Origin: Polyangia bacterium
Lineage (GTDB): Bacteria; Myxococcota_A; Polyangia; Nannocystales; Nannocystaceae
DNA length: 64,000 nt
Direction of reading: 5' to 3'
Assembly (NCBI GenBank): GCA_030424595.1
Contig: JAUHWG010000016.1
Location: forward strand, 1 to 64,000
The notes beneath the pieces are model-generated. The model searched no databases. It worked only from the letters and a program-made list of their open reading frames with translations, and was not told where the DNA came from. A program made the translations under genes and the position numbers. This document shows, piece by piece, positions 56,170 to 63,434 of the stretch (position 1 is its first letter; the number at the start of each line of letters is the position of its first letter).

Positions 56170-56865
56170 GTGAGTACGGGCGGTGCGACGGCCAAAGAGG
56201 GCGACAGGGGCTCCGCCTCTGACGAGGCCGGCGGCGTCACCATCGACGCCAAGACCGCCCAGCGGATGGAGCAGGATCGGCGCGACAAGATCCTCGTCCG
56301 CCGCCTCAAGGCGGGCGATGAGCGGGCCTTTCAAGAGCTGGTCCAGACCTACCAAAATCGGGTCTTCGGCCTGGTCTTCCGCATGATCGGCAACCGCCAG
56401 GAGGCGGAGGATCTGGCCCAGGACGTCTTCCTGACGGTCTACAAGGCGATCGGGTCGTACCGCGGCGAGGGTCGCTTCTACACCTGGCTCTACCGGGTCG
56501 CCAGCAACACCTGTAAGAACAGGATCAAGTACCTCAAGGGGCGCCACTTCAACACGCGGGTGGACGTCGACGACAACACCGAGGCGCAGATGCCCTCGCG
56601 GGAGGGCGGCGCCCTGCACAGCCTGCAGAGCCAGGTGCCCGGTCCTGAGGCGATGATCCAGGGGCAACGCCTGCAGCGAGCGATCCAGCGCGAGCTCGCC
56701 AACCTCGACGAGGAGCACCGGCTCCTGATCGTCCTCCGGGACATCGAGGGGCTCCCCTACGCCGACATCATGCGGATCACCGGCCTGCCGGCGGGGACCG
56801 TGAAGTCACGGCTGCATCGCGCGCGGGTCGCCCTCAAAGAGCGGATGAAGTCCTATCTGCGCTGA
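56170..56865 (+). CDS. ECF-type RNA polymerase sigma factor (RpoE-like)
   Basis: A 231-residue sigma-70 family member of the extracytoplasmic-function class. Region 2 is AFQELVQTYQNRVFGLVFRMIGNRQEAEDLAQDVFLTVYKAI with FYTWLYRVASNTCKNR. Region 4 is LANLDEEHRLLIVLRDIEGLPYADIMRITGLPAGTVKSRLHRARVAL. It directs RNA polymerase to stress or envelope promoters. The preferred start is the GTG at 56170 with GGAGAG at 56156-56161; a GTG at 56161 is also possible. The gene 99 bases downstream encodes an anti-sigma-like membrane protein, so the sigma is probably held inactive at the membrane until a signal arrives. Confidence 0.94.
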   Translation: MSTGGATAKEGDRGSASDEAGGVTIDAKTAQRMEQDRRDKILVRRLKAGDERAFQELVQTYQNRVFGLVFRMIGNRQEAEDLAQDVFLTVYKAIGSYRGEGRFYTWLYRVASNTCKNRIKYLKGRHFNTRVDVDDNTEAQMPSREGGALHSLQSQVPGPEAMIQGQRLQRAIQRELANLDEEHRLLIVLRDIEGLPYADIMRITGLPAGTVKSRLHRARVALKERMKSYLR

Positions 56866-56964
56866 CCCCCTGGGCAGCCCTGGTGACACGACCTACGCTA
56901 CCCAAGCCGACGAGCACCACCGTTCCTCACTGTCCCTCACCCCCTCACCTCCTGAGCACCGACC

Positions 56965-57465
56965 ATGGCCCAAAGCGAGACCAACAGCGCAGAAGAGCTG
57001 ATGACCGCCTATCTCGACCATGAGATGGACGCGGAGGAGAGCGAGGCGTTTGAGGCGATGTTCGCCGACTCGCCGGAGACCCAAGAGGAGCTGAGCGACC
57101 TCCGGCAGGTGCTCCAGCTGGTCCAGGGGCTCCCCGAGGTCGAGGCGCCGCCGGACTTCTTCGAGAAGGTCGCCAAGAAGATCCGCCGGAGAAAGCTCCT
57201 CGACGGCGAGATCCCGCTCTTCATCACGGTCTCGTTCCAGGTCCTCAGCGTGATGGTCGTCCTGGTGATCGCGGCGGTCTACACGATGATCCACCTCGAC
57301 CGCGATCCGGCGGCGAAGCTCGAGAAGGACCCGAAGGCCGCGGTGGCTGAGGTCGAGGGCGACGCCGAGATCCGAGGCGAGCCCGGAGATGAGGCGCTCC
57401 CTGAGGGGTCGCCGGCCCCGGGCGCAGCTCCGCCAGGATCGTCGCCGCCGTCGTCGGCTGACTGA
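56965..57465 (+). CDS. Putative anti-sigma factor (single-pass membrane protein)
   Basis: A 166-residue protein that follows the ECF sigma gene. The N-terminal cytoplasmic part (EELMTAYLDHEMDAEESEAFEAMFADSPETQEELSDLRQVLQLVQGLPEVEAPPDFFEKV) has the LxxYLDxEL plan of RsiW/ChrR-type anti-sigma domains. A membrane helix (FITVSFQVLSVMVVLVIAAVYTMI, about 86-109) is followed by an acidic/Pro-rich periplasmic tail. It lacks the HxxxCxxC of zinc anti-sigma domains: the helix after YLDHE has no Cys at all. It would bind and sequester the upstream sigma factor at the inner membrane. Release mechanism not visible. Confidence 0.85.
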   Translation: MAQSETNSAEELMTAYLDHEMDAEESEAFEAMFADSPETQEELSDLRQVLQLVQGLPEVEAPPDFFEKVAKKIRRRKLLDGEIPLFITVSFQVLSVMVVLVIAAVYTMIHLDRDPAAKLEKDPKAAVAEVEGDAEIRGEPGDEALPEGSPAPGAAPPGSSPPSSAD

Positions 57466-57604
57466 TCGAACAGTCCGCGGGGGTCGGACGAGAGACCGAC
57501 GCTCGACATAGGCTGGTGTAGGTGCGCATCGCGAGCGCATTGTCGATTGCACTGTCAAGTGCATTGATCGGTGACCAGCCTGCATGCGATAACTCCAGGG
57601 TCCC

Positions 57605-58219
57605 ATGCCCCGCGAAGTCACCGTGGTCGATGCCAATCTCGGCAACCTGGATAGCGTGGAACGCGCGATGGTCCAGGTGGGGGCCGCAGTCGTCGTCACG
57701 GGCGATCCTGACCGGATCGCGGCGGCGCGCATGTTGGTCTTCCCCGGTCAGGGCGCGTTTGGCGAGGTCACAAACGAGATCGTCGACGGCGCGCTCGGTG
57801 CGGCGATTCGTGTGGTCATCGGTCGTGGCGATCCCTACCTCGGGATCTGCGTCGGCATGCAGCTCCTCTTCGAAGACAGCGAGGAGAACGGCGGCCAGCG
57901 AGGCCTCGGCGTCCTCCCCGGGCATGTCCGCCGCTTCCCCTCGGGGATGACCTCCTTCCCCGGGACGCGGCCGCTGAAGATCCCCCACGTCGGCTGGAAC
58001 GACGTCCACCCGATCGACGAGCACTTCTACTTCTCCCACAGCTACTACGTCGACGGCGTCGATCCGAACGACGTGATGTGGACGACCCGCTACGGGACCC
58101 TCGAGTTCCCGGCGGCGATCTCCCACAACAACATCATCGGCTGCCAGTTCCACCCGGAGAAGAGCCAGTGGGCTGGGCTGCGCTTCCTCCGCTCGTTCAT
58201 CCTCGGGGGCCGGGGATGA
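57605..58219 (+). CDS. hisH: Imidazole glycerol phosphate synthase, glutamine amidotransferase subunit
   Basis: A 204-residue class I glutaminase that supplies ammonia to HisF in histidine synthesis. The nucleophile Cys is in YLGICVGMQLLFE, with His/Glu of the triad in CQFHPEKSQ. The N-terminus VTVVDANLGNLDSVERAM and PGQGAFGE are HisH-like, and so is HVGWNDVHP. It is the first gene of hisH-hisA-hisF-hisIE, all in one direction. Its stop overlaps the hisA start (ATGA), so the subunits are translationally coupled. No other his genes are nearby, so the rest of the pathway is elsewhere. Confidence 0.96.
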   Translation: MPREVTVVDANLGNLDSVERAMVQVGAAVVVTGDPDRIAAARMLVFPGQGAFGEVTNEIVDGALGAAIRVVIGRGDPYLGICVGMQLLFEDSEENGGQRGLGVLPGHVRRFPSGMTSFPGTRPLKIPHVGWNDVHPIDEHFYFSHSYYVDGVDPNDVMWTTRYGTLEFPAAISHNNIIGCQFHPEKSQWAGLRFLRSFILGGRG

Positions 58220-58935
58220 TCATCATCCCGGCCGTCGATCTCCGCGGAGGCCAGGCTGTTCGCCTCGCGGAGGGAGATCCAGGGCGGATGACCGTCTACA
58301 GCGACGCCCCGCTTGAGCTCGTCGACCAGTTCGCGGCCGCGGGGGCCCGGAGGATCCATGTCGTCGACCTCGACGGTGCGCTCGCTGGGGGGACCGGCCA
58401 GGGGGAGCTCGTCCGGGCGATGATCGCCCGCGCCCACGGGCGCGGGGTCGAGATCGAGGTCGGCGGCGGGATCCGCAGCGAGGCGGCGATCGAGGCCATG
58501 CTCGAGGCCGGGGCAGATCTCGTGATCATCGGCACGCTCGCGGTCCGCGAGCCGGAGCTGGTCGCAGACCTCTGCCGTCGCCACCCCGGGCGGCTCGTGA
58601 TCGCGATCGACGCTCGTGACGGGATCGTCGCCACCCACGGCTGGACCTCGCAGAGCGAGCTGCGGGCGGCGGATCTCGCGAGCGACGCGGAGACCTGGGG
58701 CGCCGGGGCCCTGCTCTTCACCGACATCGCCCGTGACGGCCTCCAGGGAGGACCGAACGTAGAGGCGACCGCTCGGCTCCAGGCGGAGCTCTCGATCCCG
58801 GTGATCGCCAGCGGTGGTGTTGGCTCCCTCGCCGACCTGACAGCGCTCCGCGACGCGGGCGTCCAGGCGGTCGTGCTCGGGAGGGCCCTCTACGAGGGCT
58901 CCGTAGTCCTGGAGGAGGCGCTCGGGCGATGCTGA
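58216..58935 (+). CDS. hisA: 1-(5-phosphoribosyl)-5-[(5-phosphoribosylamino)methylideneamino]imidazole-4-carboxamide isomerase
   Basis: A 239-residue TIM-barrel isomerase converting ProFAR to PRFAR. It starts at the ATG at 58216, overlapping hisH by 4 bases. Motifs: IIPAVDLRGGQAVRL (first catalytic Asp), HVVDLDGALAG, EVGGGIRSEAAIEAMLEAGADLVIIGT, VIAIDARDGIVATHGW (second catalytic Asp region), FTDIARDGLQGGPNVEAT and VIASGGVGSLADL. All are as in HisA. The 3' end overlaps hisF by 7 bases. Confidence 0.96.
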   Translation: MIIIPAVDLRGGQAVRLAEGDPGRMTVYSDAPLELVDQFAAAGARRIHVVDLDGALAGGTGQGELVRAMIARAHGRGVEIEVGGGIRSEAAIEAMLEAGADLVIIGTLAVREPELVADLCRRHPGRLVIAIDARDGIVATHGWTSQSELRAADLASDAETWGAGALLFTDIARDGLQGGPNVEATARLQAELSIPVIASGGVGSLADLTALRDAGVQAVVLGRALYEGSVVLEEALGRC

Positions 58936-59747
58936 AGCGACGAATTATCCCCTGCCTGGACATCAAGGACGGACGGGTCGTCAAGGGGGTCCACTTCGTC
59001 GGCCTCCGCGACGGCGGTGACCCGGTCGAGGCCTGCCGGGCCTACGACGCCCAAGGTGCGGACGAGATCTGCATGCTCGACATCACGGCGACCGTCGAGG
59101 GGCGGGCGACCTTCGTCGACGTCGTCCGCCGGGTCGCCCGTCAGACCTTCGCGCCGCTGACCGTCGGCGGCGGGATCCGCCGCGAGGCGGACGTGCGCAG
59201 GCTGATGGTCGCCGGCGCCGACAAGGTCGCGATCAACTCGGCGATCGTCACAAACCCCAGGCTCATCAGCGAGCTCGCGGCCCGCTACGGCTCGCAGTGC
59301 ATCGTCGCCGCGGTCGACGTAAGGCGGATGCCCGCGCGGCCCGGGGACGTCGAGCCGCTCTACGAGGTGGTGATCCACGGCGGTCGTCGCTCGACCGGTC
59401 TGGACGCGATCCGCTGGTGCGAAGAGGTCGCAGAGCTCGGCGCTGGGGAGATCATGCTGACGAGCATGGACCGCGACGGCACCCGCGACGGCTACGACCT
59501 TTGGATCACCCGCGAGATCTCCAGGCGCGTGCCGATCCCGGTGATCGCCAGCGGCGGCGTCGGCTCCCTCGAGCACCTGCGCGAGGGGCTCGCCGACGCG
59601 GAGGGCTGCGCTGGCGCTGACGCTGCGCTGGCCGCCTCGATCTTCCACTTTGGCCTCTTCACGATCGGCGAGGCGAAGGCCTATCTCCAGGAAAAGGGAG
59701 TGCCGGTCCGTCCCCCCGAGCCCAGCCGCTTCGCCTCGCACGTGTGA
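58929..59747 (+). CDS. hisF: Imidazole glycerol phosphate synthase, cyclase subunit
   Basis: A 272-residue TIM-barrel cyclase that uses HisH-derived ammonia to make imidazole glycerol phosphate and AICAR. Catalytic Asp residues lie in IIPCLDIKDGRVVKGVHF and in MLTSMDRDGTRDGYD. Phosphate sites are TVGGGIRREADVRRLMVAGADKVAINSAIV and VIASGGVGSLEHL. It overlaps hisA by 7 bases and is followed 4 bases later by hisIE. The C-terminus (RPPEPSRFASHV) is slightly longer than the norm. Confidence 0.96.
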   Translation: MLKRRIIPCLDIKDGRVVKGVHFVGLRDGGDPVEACRAYDAQGADEICMLDITATVEGRATFVDVVRRVARQTFAPLTVGGGIRREADVRRLMVAGADKVAINSAIVTNPRLISELAARYGSQCIVAAVDVRRMPARPGDVEPLYEVVIHGGRRSTGLDAIRWCEEVAELGAGEIMLTSMDRDGTRDGYDLWITREISRRVPIPVIASGGVGSLEHLREGLADAEGCAGADAALAASIFHFGLFTIGEAKAYLQEKGVPVRPPEPSRFASHV

Positions 59748-59751
59748 CGCC

Positions 59752-60471
59752 ATGGACGCCCCGCGGATCTGGTCGGCGCTCAAGCCCGACGAGCGCGGCC
59801 TCGTCACCGCGGTCGTTCAGCACGCGGAGAGCGGCCAGGTGCTGATGGTGGCGATGGTCAACCAGGAGGCGCTGGCGCGGACGCTCGAGCGGCGACGGGT
59901 CACCTTCTGGAGCCGCTCGCGGAGCTGCCTCTGGGAGAAGGGGGAGAGCTCGAAGAACACGCTCGATCTCGTCGAGCTCTGGGTCGACTGCGACGGCGAC
60001 GCGCTGGTGATCCGAGCCCTGCCCCGCGGCCCGACCTGTCACACCGGGCGGGCGAGCTGCTTCTATCGGGTCGCGACCGGCACGGTCGACGACGAGCTGC
60101 GGGTCGTCGATGACGGTCCGCCCTCGGCGATGTCGATCTTGGATCGTTTGACGGAGGTGATCGAGGATCGGAAGGCGGGGCGGGGTACGACCAACCCCGA
60201 CGGCAAGAGCTACGTCCGCAGCCTGATCGAGCGGGGACCTGCGGCGATCTCGGCGAAGATCGAAGAGGAGGCGGGGGAGCTCATCGAGGCCCTCTGCGCC
60301 CAGGCTGAGGATCTAGAGCACATCAAGGCCGAGGCCGCGGACCTGCTCTTCCACACGATGGTGGGGCTCGCGGCGAAGGGGCTCGACATCGCCGCTGTCC
60401 GCGACGTCCTCGGCGAGCGCCTCGGCCTCAGCGGGATCGACGAGAAGGCCCGGCGCCGCGCGAGCTCCTAG
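59752..60471 (+). CDS. hisI: Bifunctional phosphoribosyl-AMP cyclohydrolase / phosphoribosyl-ATP pyrophosphatase
   Basis: A 239-residue HisIE fusion catalysing the second and third steps of histidine synthesis. The N-terminal cyclohydrolase has LVTAVVQHAESGQVLMVAMVNQEAL, VTFWSRSRSCLWEKGESS and the zinc/Mg ligands VDCDGDALVIRALPRGPTCHTGRASCFY. The C-terminal pyrophosphatase (from about residue 130) has YVRSLIERGPAAISAKIEEEAGELIEAL and IKAEAADLLFHTMVGLAAKGLD, the MazG-like helices. The ATG at 59752 lies 4 bases after hisF; the frame opens upstream at 59650 inside hisF. Confidence 0.95.
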   Translation: MDAPRIWSALKPDERGLVTAVVQHAESGQVLMVAMVNQEALARTLERRRVTFWSRSRSCLWEKGESSKNTLDLVELWVDCDGDALVIRALPRGPTCHTGRASCFYRVATGTVDDELRVVDDGPPSAMSILDRLTEVIEDRKAGRGTTNPDGKSYVRSLIERGPAAISAKIEEEAGELIEALCAQAEDLEHIKAEAADLLFHTMVGLAAKGLDIAAVRDVLGERLGLSGIDEKARRRASS

Positions 60472-60786
60472 GAGCTGGTGGCGTTCCCGGGGCGGGTTGA
60501 GGCCCGCCCTCCGACGGCTCCGATCTTCTCGAGGAAAGGCCTCGATCGACATCGTGGTTTAGCGGCGAAGGGGGGAGATGGCTTAATGGGTTTCGAAACG
60601 GGCAAGTCGGCACGGGGCAAGTCTGCTCCTATCTGCTCCGCCCGTTCTTTGCGAACGACGCCTCCCCGGTCCTGAACAAAGGCCCGGGGAGGCCCGAGAC
60701 AGCGGGTCTTCGCCGTTCGCGACTAGCGAGGACCCCGACGAGAGCACGCCCGCCTCGGACCCCAGCGCGGTCGTCTCGACCTCGAC
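60472..60786. terminator. Intergenic region between convergent genes with two hairpins
   Basis: GGGCGGG (60490-60496) pairs with CCCGCCC (60503-60509) just after the hisIE stop. GCCTCCCCGG (60660-60669) pairs perfectly with CCGGGGAGGC (60684-60693). Neither has a T tract, but both sit between hisIE and the convergent DUF4388 gene and probably act as terminators. No gene is seen in the remainder. Confidence 0.5.
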
Positions 60787-61944
60787 TCAAGAGTTCGCGG
60801 AGGCGGTGGACCGACGGCCGCGCTGGCGGCTGTGGCCGGCGGCGATCTCCGCGGTGATCCGCTCGCGGAGGGTGGGGTTGGTCAGGGTCTTGTGGGCCTC
60901 GCTCAGGCAGGCGAAGACGTCGGTCGCACGGTCTCGGAGGTGAGCGAAGCCCTGGCGGGCGAGGGCGTCGGGGTGGAACTTCGCCCCCTGTCCCCGCCAC
61001 GCGCGGCGGATCTCCTCGCGGCTTGCGGTCAGCGGCACGCCGAGGAGGTCGAAGGGGTGCGCGCCGACGGCGATCCTCGCCTCGAGCTCGCCGAGCTCCG
61101 CCATGAAGGTGGCGGCGTGGGCCTCTGGGGTGAGCTCCTCGGCCTCGGCGCGCTTGCTCAGCGAGGGCTGCGAGCCGGTGGGCGCCCCCCAGCCGCGGAG
61201 GGCCCTGGAGCCGACGCGGAGCATCTGGCAGGCCCAGAGGGTGTAGATGAGCTGGGCGATCCGGGTCGGCGGCGGATCGCCGAGGCGGAGCAGATGGTTG
61301 AGCCGCGAGCCCTGCTGGAGGGGCGCGAGGACGGCCTCGTCGGTGGGTCGGAAGCCGAACTGAGCGCGGTAGCGGGCGAGCGAGGAGCTCGCGCGGAGAG
61401 GCCCTTGCGCGGCCGCGCCCATCTCGGTGAAGACTCGGCCCTCGTCGTAGTGGGTGCCGACGCCGGCGAGGATCAGCTCGAGCACGTTCACCGGCGCGAT
61501 CAGGTCGCGACGGATGTCGCTGAGATCCTCGTGAGGGATGATCCGCACCCGCCCTTTGCGGAGCGAGAAGCAGTCGACCAGCTTGCGCGCGCACTGGAGC
61601 CGGAGGGCGAGGCCGAGGGCGTTCGCGTCGATCCAGCCCTTGCGGACCAGGACCTGGCCGAGCCGCTCGCTCGGGTCGCGCTCGTGGAGCGCGCGGCCGC
61701 ACCGGGCCGCGGTGATCAGCCGACGCTCGACGAGGATCTGGCCGAGGCGATCGCGGGGGCTCTCCCAGTCGGTGAAGAGGGGCATGCCGCCGCGGAGCCA
61801 GATCGTCCGTCGCGCCGGGTGGGGTAGCTCCTGCGGCAGGGTGACCATGCCGGTGAAGCGCTGACGGAGGAGCGCGAACATCAGCCGGGGGAGGCCGATC
61901 CGGCTCAGCTCGGCCGCTTGGGCTCCAGACGAAGACGCCATCAT
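60787..61944 (-). CDS. DUF4388 (PATAN-type) protein with C-terminal J-domain-like region
   Basis: A 385-residue cytoplasmic protein. The N-terminal DUF4388-like part (LPRLMFALLRQRFTGMVTLPQE, RRTIWLRGGMPLFTDWESPRDRLGQILVERRLIT) and a second GQVLVRKGWIDANALGLALRLQCARKL repeat are seen in myxobacterial signalling and motility proteins. The C-terminal 70 residues (HPFDLLGVPLTASREEIRRAWRGQGAKFHPDAL, RATDVFACLSEAHKTLTNPTLRERI) follow the J-domain plan with the HPD tripeptide (FHPD), which stimulates DnaK/Hsp70. That combination suggests a regulatory scaffold recruiting Hsp70. MM at the start leaves 61944 or 61941 as possible ATGs. Confidence 0.85.
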   Translation of the reverse strand: MMASSSGAQAAELSRIGLPRLMFALLRQRFTGMVTLPQELPHPARRTIWLRGGMPLFTDWESPRDRLGQILVERRLITAARCGRALHERDPSERLGQVLVRKGWIDANALGLALRLQCARKLVDCFSLRKGRVRIIPHEDLSDIRRDLIAPVNVLELILAGVGTHYDEGRVFTEMGAAAQGPLRASSSLARYRAQFGFRPTDEAVLAPLQQGSRLNHLLRLGDPPPTRIAQLIYTLWACQMLRVGSRALRGWGAPTGSQPSLSKRAEAEELTPEAHAATFMAELGELEARIAVGAHPFDLLGVPLTASREEIRRAWRGQGAKFHPDALARQGFAHLRDRATDVFACLSEAHKTLTNPTLRERITAEIAAGHSRQRGRRSTASANS

Positions 61945-62336
61945 CCAAGGTCTATCCCGAATCGCGCATTCCGTCACCTCGTCGGGGGGCCCTCCTCGTC
62001 GCCCTCCCTCGCTCTTGCCGTTTGCCGTCGCTGTGGCCCCCCAGGACCGCTGGCGAGGGTCCGCGCGCTCGCGCGTGCCCCGGACCGACCGGGCAGTGGG
62101 CGCTCAGCACGGCCGCCGACCGGAGCCGCCCCTGTCCGGCCACCGCCCGCAGGCTGCCGCCCGTAGACCTGGCGAACATCGCGAACATGGCGAACATCGC
62201 GAACATCGCGAACATCGCGATCGCAGATGATGGGCCCGGGTCTGCGGGGGCGTGTCCGGGGCATGCGCGAGCGCGCGGGACTTTTGCCGCCGTCTGCTAG
62301 CCCTCGGGGGCGTCGTCCTGCTACGTTTTCGGCGGC
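61945..62336. other. Divergent intergenic region between the DUF4388/J-domain and PP2C genes
   Basis: No gene is supported over these 392 bases. It contains the GCGAACATC array (62172-62216) and otherwise unique GC-rich sequence. Promoters for both divergent genes must lie here, but none is clear by eye. Confidence 0.5.
62172..62216. repeat. 9-bp tandem array, 5 units of GCGAACATC
   Basis: Five 9-bp units (GCGAACATC, one GCGAACATG), about 120 bases upstream of the PP2C start. The reverse strand would read (MFA)n, but this is not a gene. Confidence 0.9.
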
Positions 62337-63125
62337 ATGAGCATCTCCTTTACGGTCGGACCTCATCGCATCCGCTTCGCCGGCAGGACCGACATCGGGC
62401 TGGTCCGCGCGCACAACGAGGACAGCCTCCTGGTCCCCTCGGAGATGGCGATGACCGTGGTCTCGGACGGCATGGGTGGCCACGCCGCCGGCGATGTCGC
62501 CTCGCGGATCACGGTGGAGACCCTCGACGAGTTCTACCGGGCGACCGCCAAGTCGTCGCCTCCGTCCTGGCCTATCCGCCTGCCGATGCTGGACGTCGAG
62601 CGGGCGCGGATGGCCACCGGGATCAAGCTCGCGAACGCGAAGATCTTCGAGACCGCGTCAGCCGACTCGGCCAAGAAGGGCATGGGCTGCACCGTCGTCG
62701 CCGCCTTCTTCTCGCAGGGGCGCTTCTACGTCGGCCACGTCGGCGACAGCCGGGTCTACCGGATCCGCGAGCAGCGGATCCAGATGATCACCGAGGATCA
62801 CTCGCTGGAGAACGACTTCATGCGGATGCGGGAGATGACGGCGGAGGAGATGGGCGACTTCCCGCAGAAGAACGTCGTCGTCCGCGCCCTCGGGCTCGCG
62901 GAGCAGGTCGCGGTCGACGTGATCATCGACGAGTACCGCACCGGCGATCTCTTCCTGCTCTGCTCCGACGGGCTGAGCGGGATGCTCACCGATCCCGAGA
63001 TGCTCGAGATCATCATGAGCAAGGAGAGCCTCGACTCGGGCTGCTCACAGCTCATCCGCGCCGCCAACGACAACGGCGGCAACGACAACATCACGGCGGC
63101 GCTCGTCCGCATCGAGCGGCCCTGA
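62337..63125 (+). CDS. PP2C-family Ser/Thr protein phosphatase (Stp1-like)
   Basis: A 262-residue PPM-type phosphatase. The metal-binding Asp motifs are in order: GLVRAHNEDSLLV, VVSDGMGGHAAGDVAS, FYVGHVGDSRVYRIRE, LFLLCSDGLSGMLTD and NDNGGNDNITAALVRIE. It removes phosphate from Ser/Thr residues and in myxobacteria typically opposes Hanks-type (Ser/Thr) kinases. No kinase gene is adjacent. The ATG at 62337 begins MSISFTVGPHRIRFAGRTD. It is cytoplasmic, with no membrane helix. Confidence 0.94.
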   Translation: MSISFTVGPHRIRFAGRTDIGLVRAHNEDSLLVPSEMAMTVVSDGMGGHAAGDVASRITVETLDEFYRATAKSSPPSWPIRLPMLDVERARMATGIKLANAKIFETASADSAKKGMGCTVVAAFFSQGRFYVGHVGDSRVYRIREQRIQMITEDHSLENDFMRMREMTAEEMGDFPQKNVVVRALGLAEQVAVDVIIDEYRTGDLFLLCSDGLSGMLTDPEMLEIIMSKESLDSGCSQLIRAANDNGGNDNITAALVRIERP

Positions 63126-63434
63126 TCGGCGTCGGCGAGTCGGCCGAGAGGTCGGCTGCTCGAAGCCATCCGCGCGGTCGACGATAGGGCCGGAGCGAGA
63201 GGAGCACCGCGGTGTGCGTCCGCGGTGATCGGCGGTGATCGGCGGTGATCGGCGGTGATCGGCGGTGATCGGCGGTGATCGGCGTTGTCGAGTCGTCCGC
63301 GAGGTCGACCCGGGCTGCCCGCAGCCATCCACGCAAGGCCGAAACGAGAGGAGCGCCGGGGTGTGCGTCCGCGTCGAGCCGTGATCGGCGTGATCGGCGT
63401 GGTCGCGTGGTTGTGTCGCCGATGTCGCCCCGGT
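63126..63434. repeat. Intergenic region: duplicated about 100-bp segment around a 10-bp tandem array
   Basis: Six perfect GGTGATCGGC units fill 63224-63283. The flanks are degenerate copies of each other: 63126-63223 (GAGTCGGCCGAGAGGTCG, GCAGCCATCC-like, CGAGAGGAGC, GGTGTGCGTCCGCG) and 63284-63380 (GAGTCGTCCGCGAGGTCG, GCAGCCATCC, CGAGAGGAGC, GGTGTGCGTCCGCG). The second copy leads into another short GTGATCGGC run near 63384-63400. No gene is seen. Confidence 0.75.

Noticed and set aside
60580..60640. tRNA-like TTTCGAAAC stretch.
   Set aside because: No acceptor stem, anticodon arm or D-arm could be built around it.
61952..62215. Minus-strand frame beginning (MFA)n.
   Set aside because: Generated by the GCGAACATC array; the rest is Arg/Gly-rich shadow sequence.
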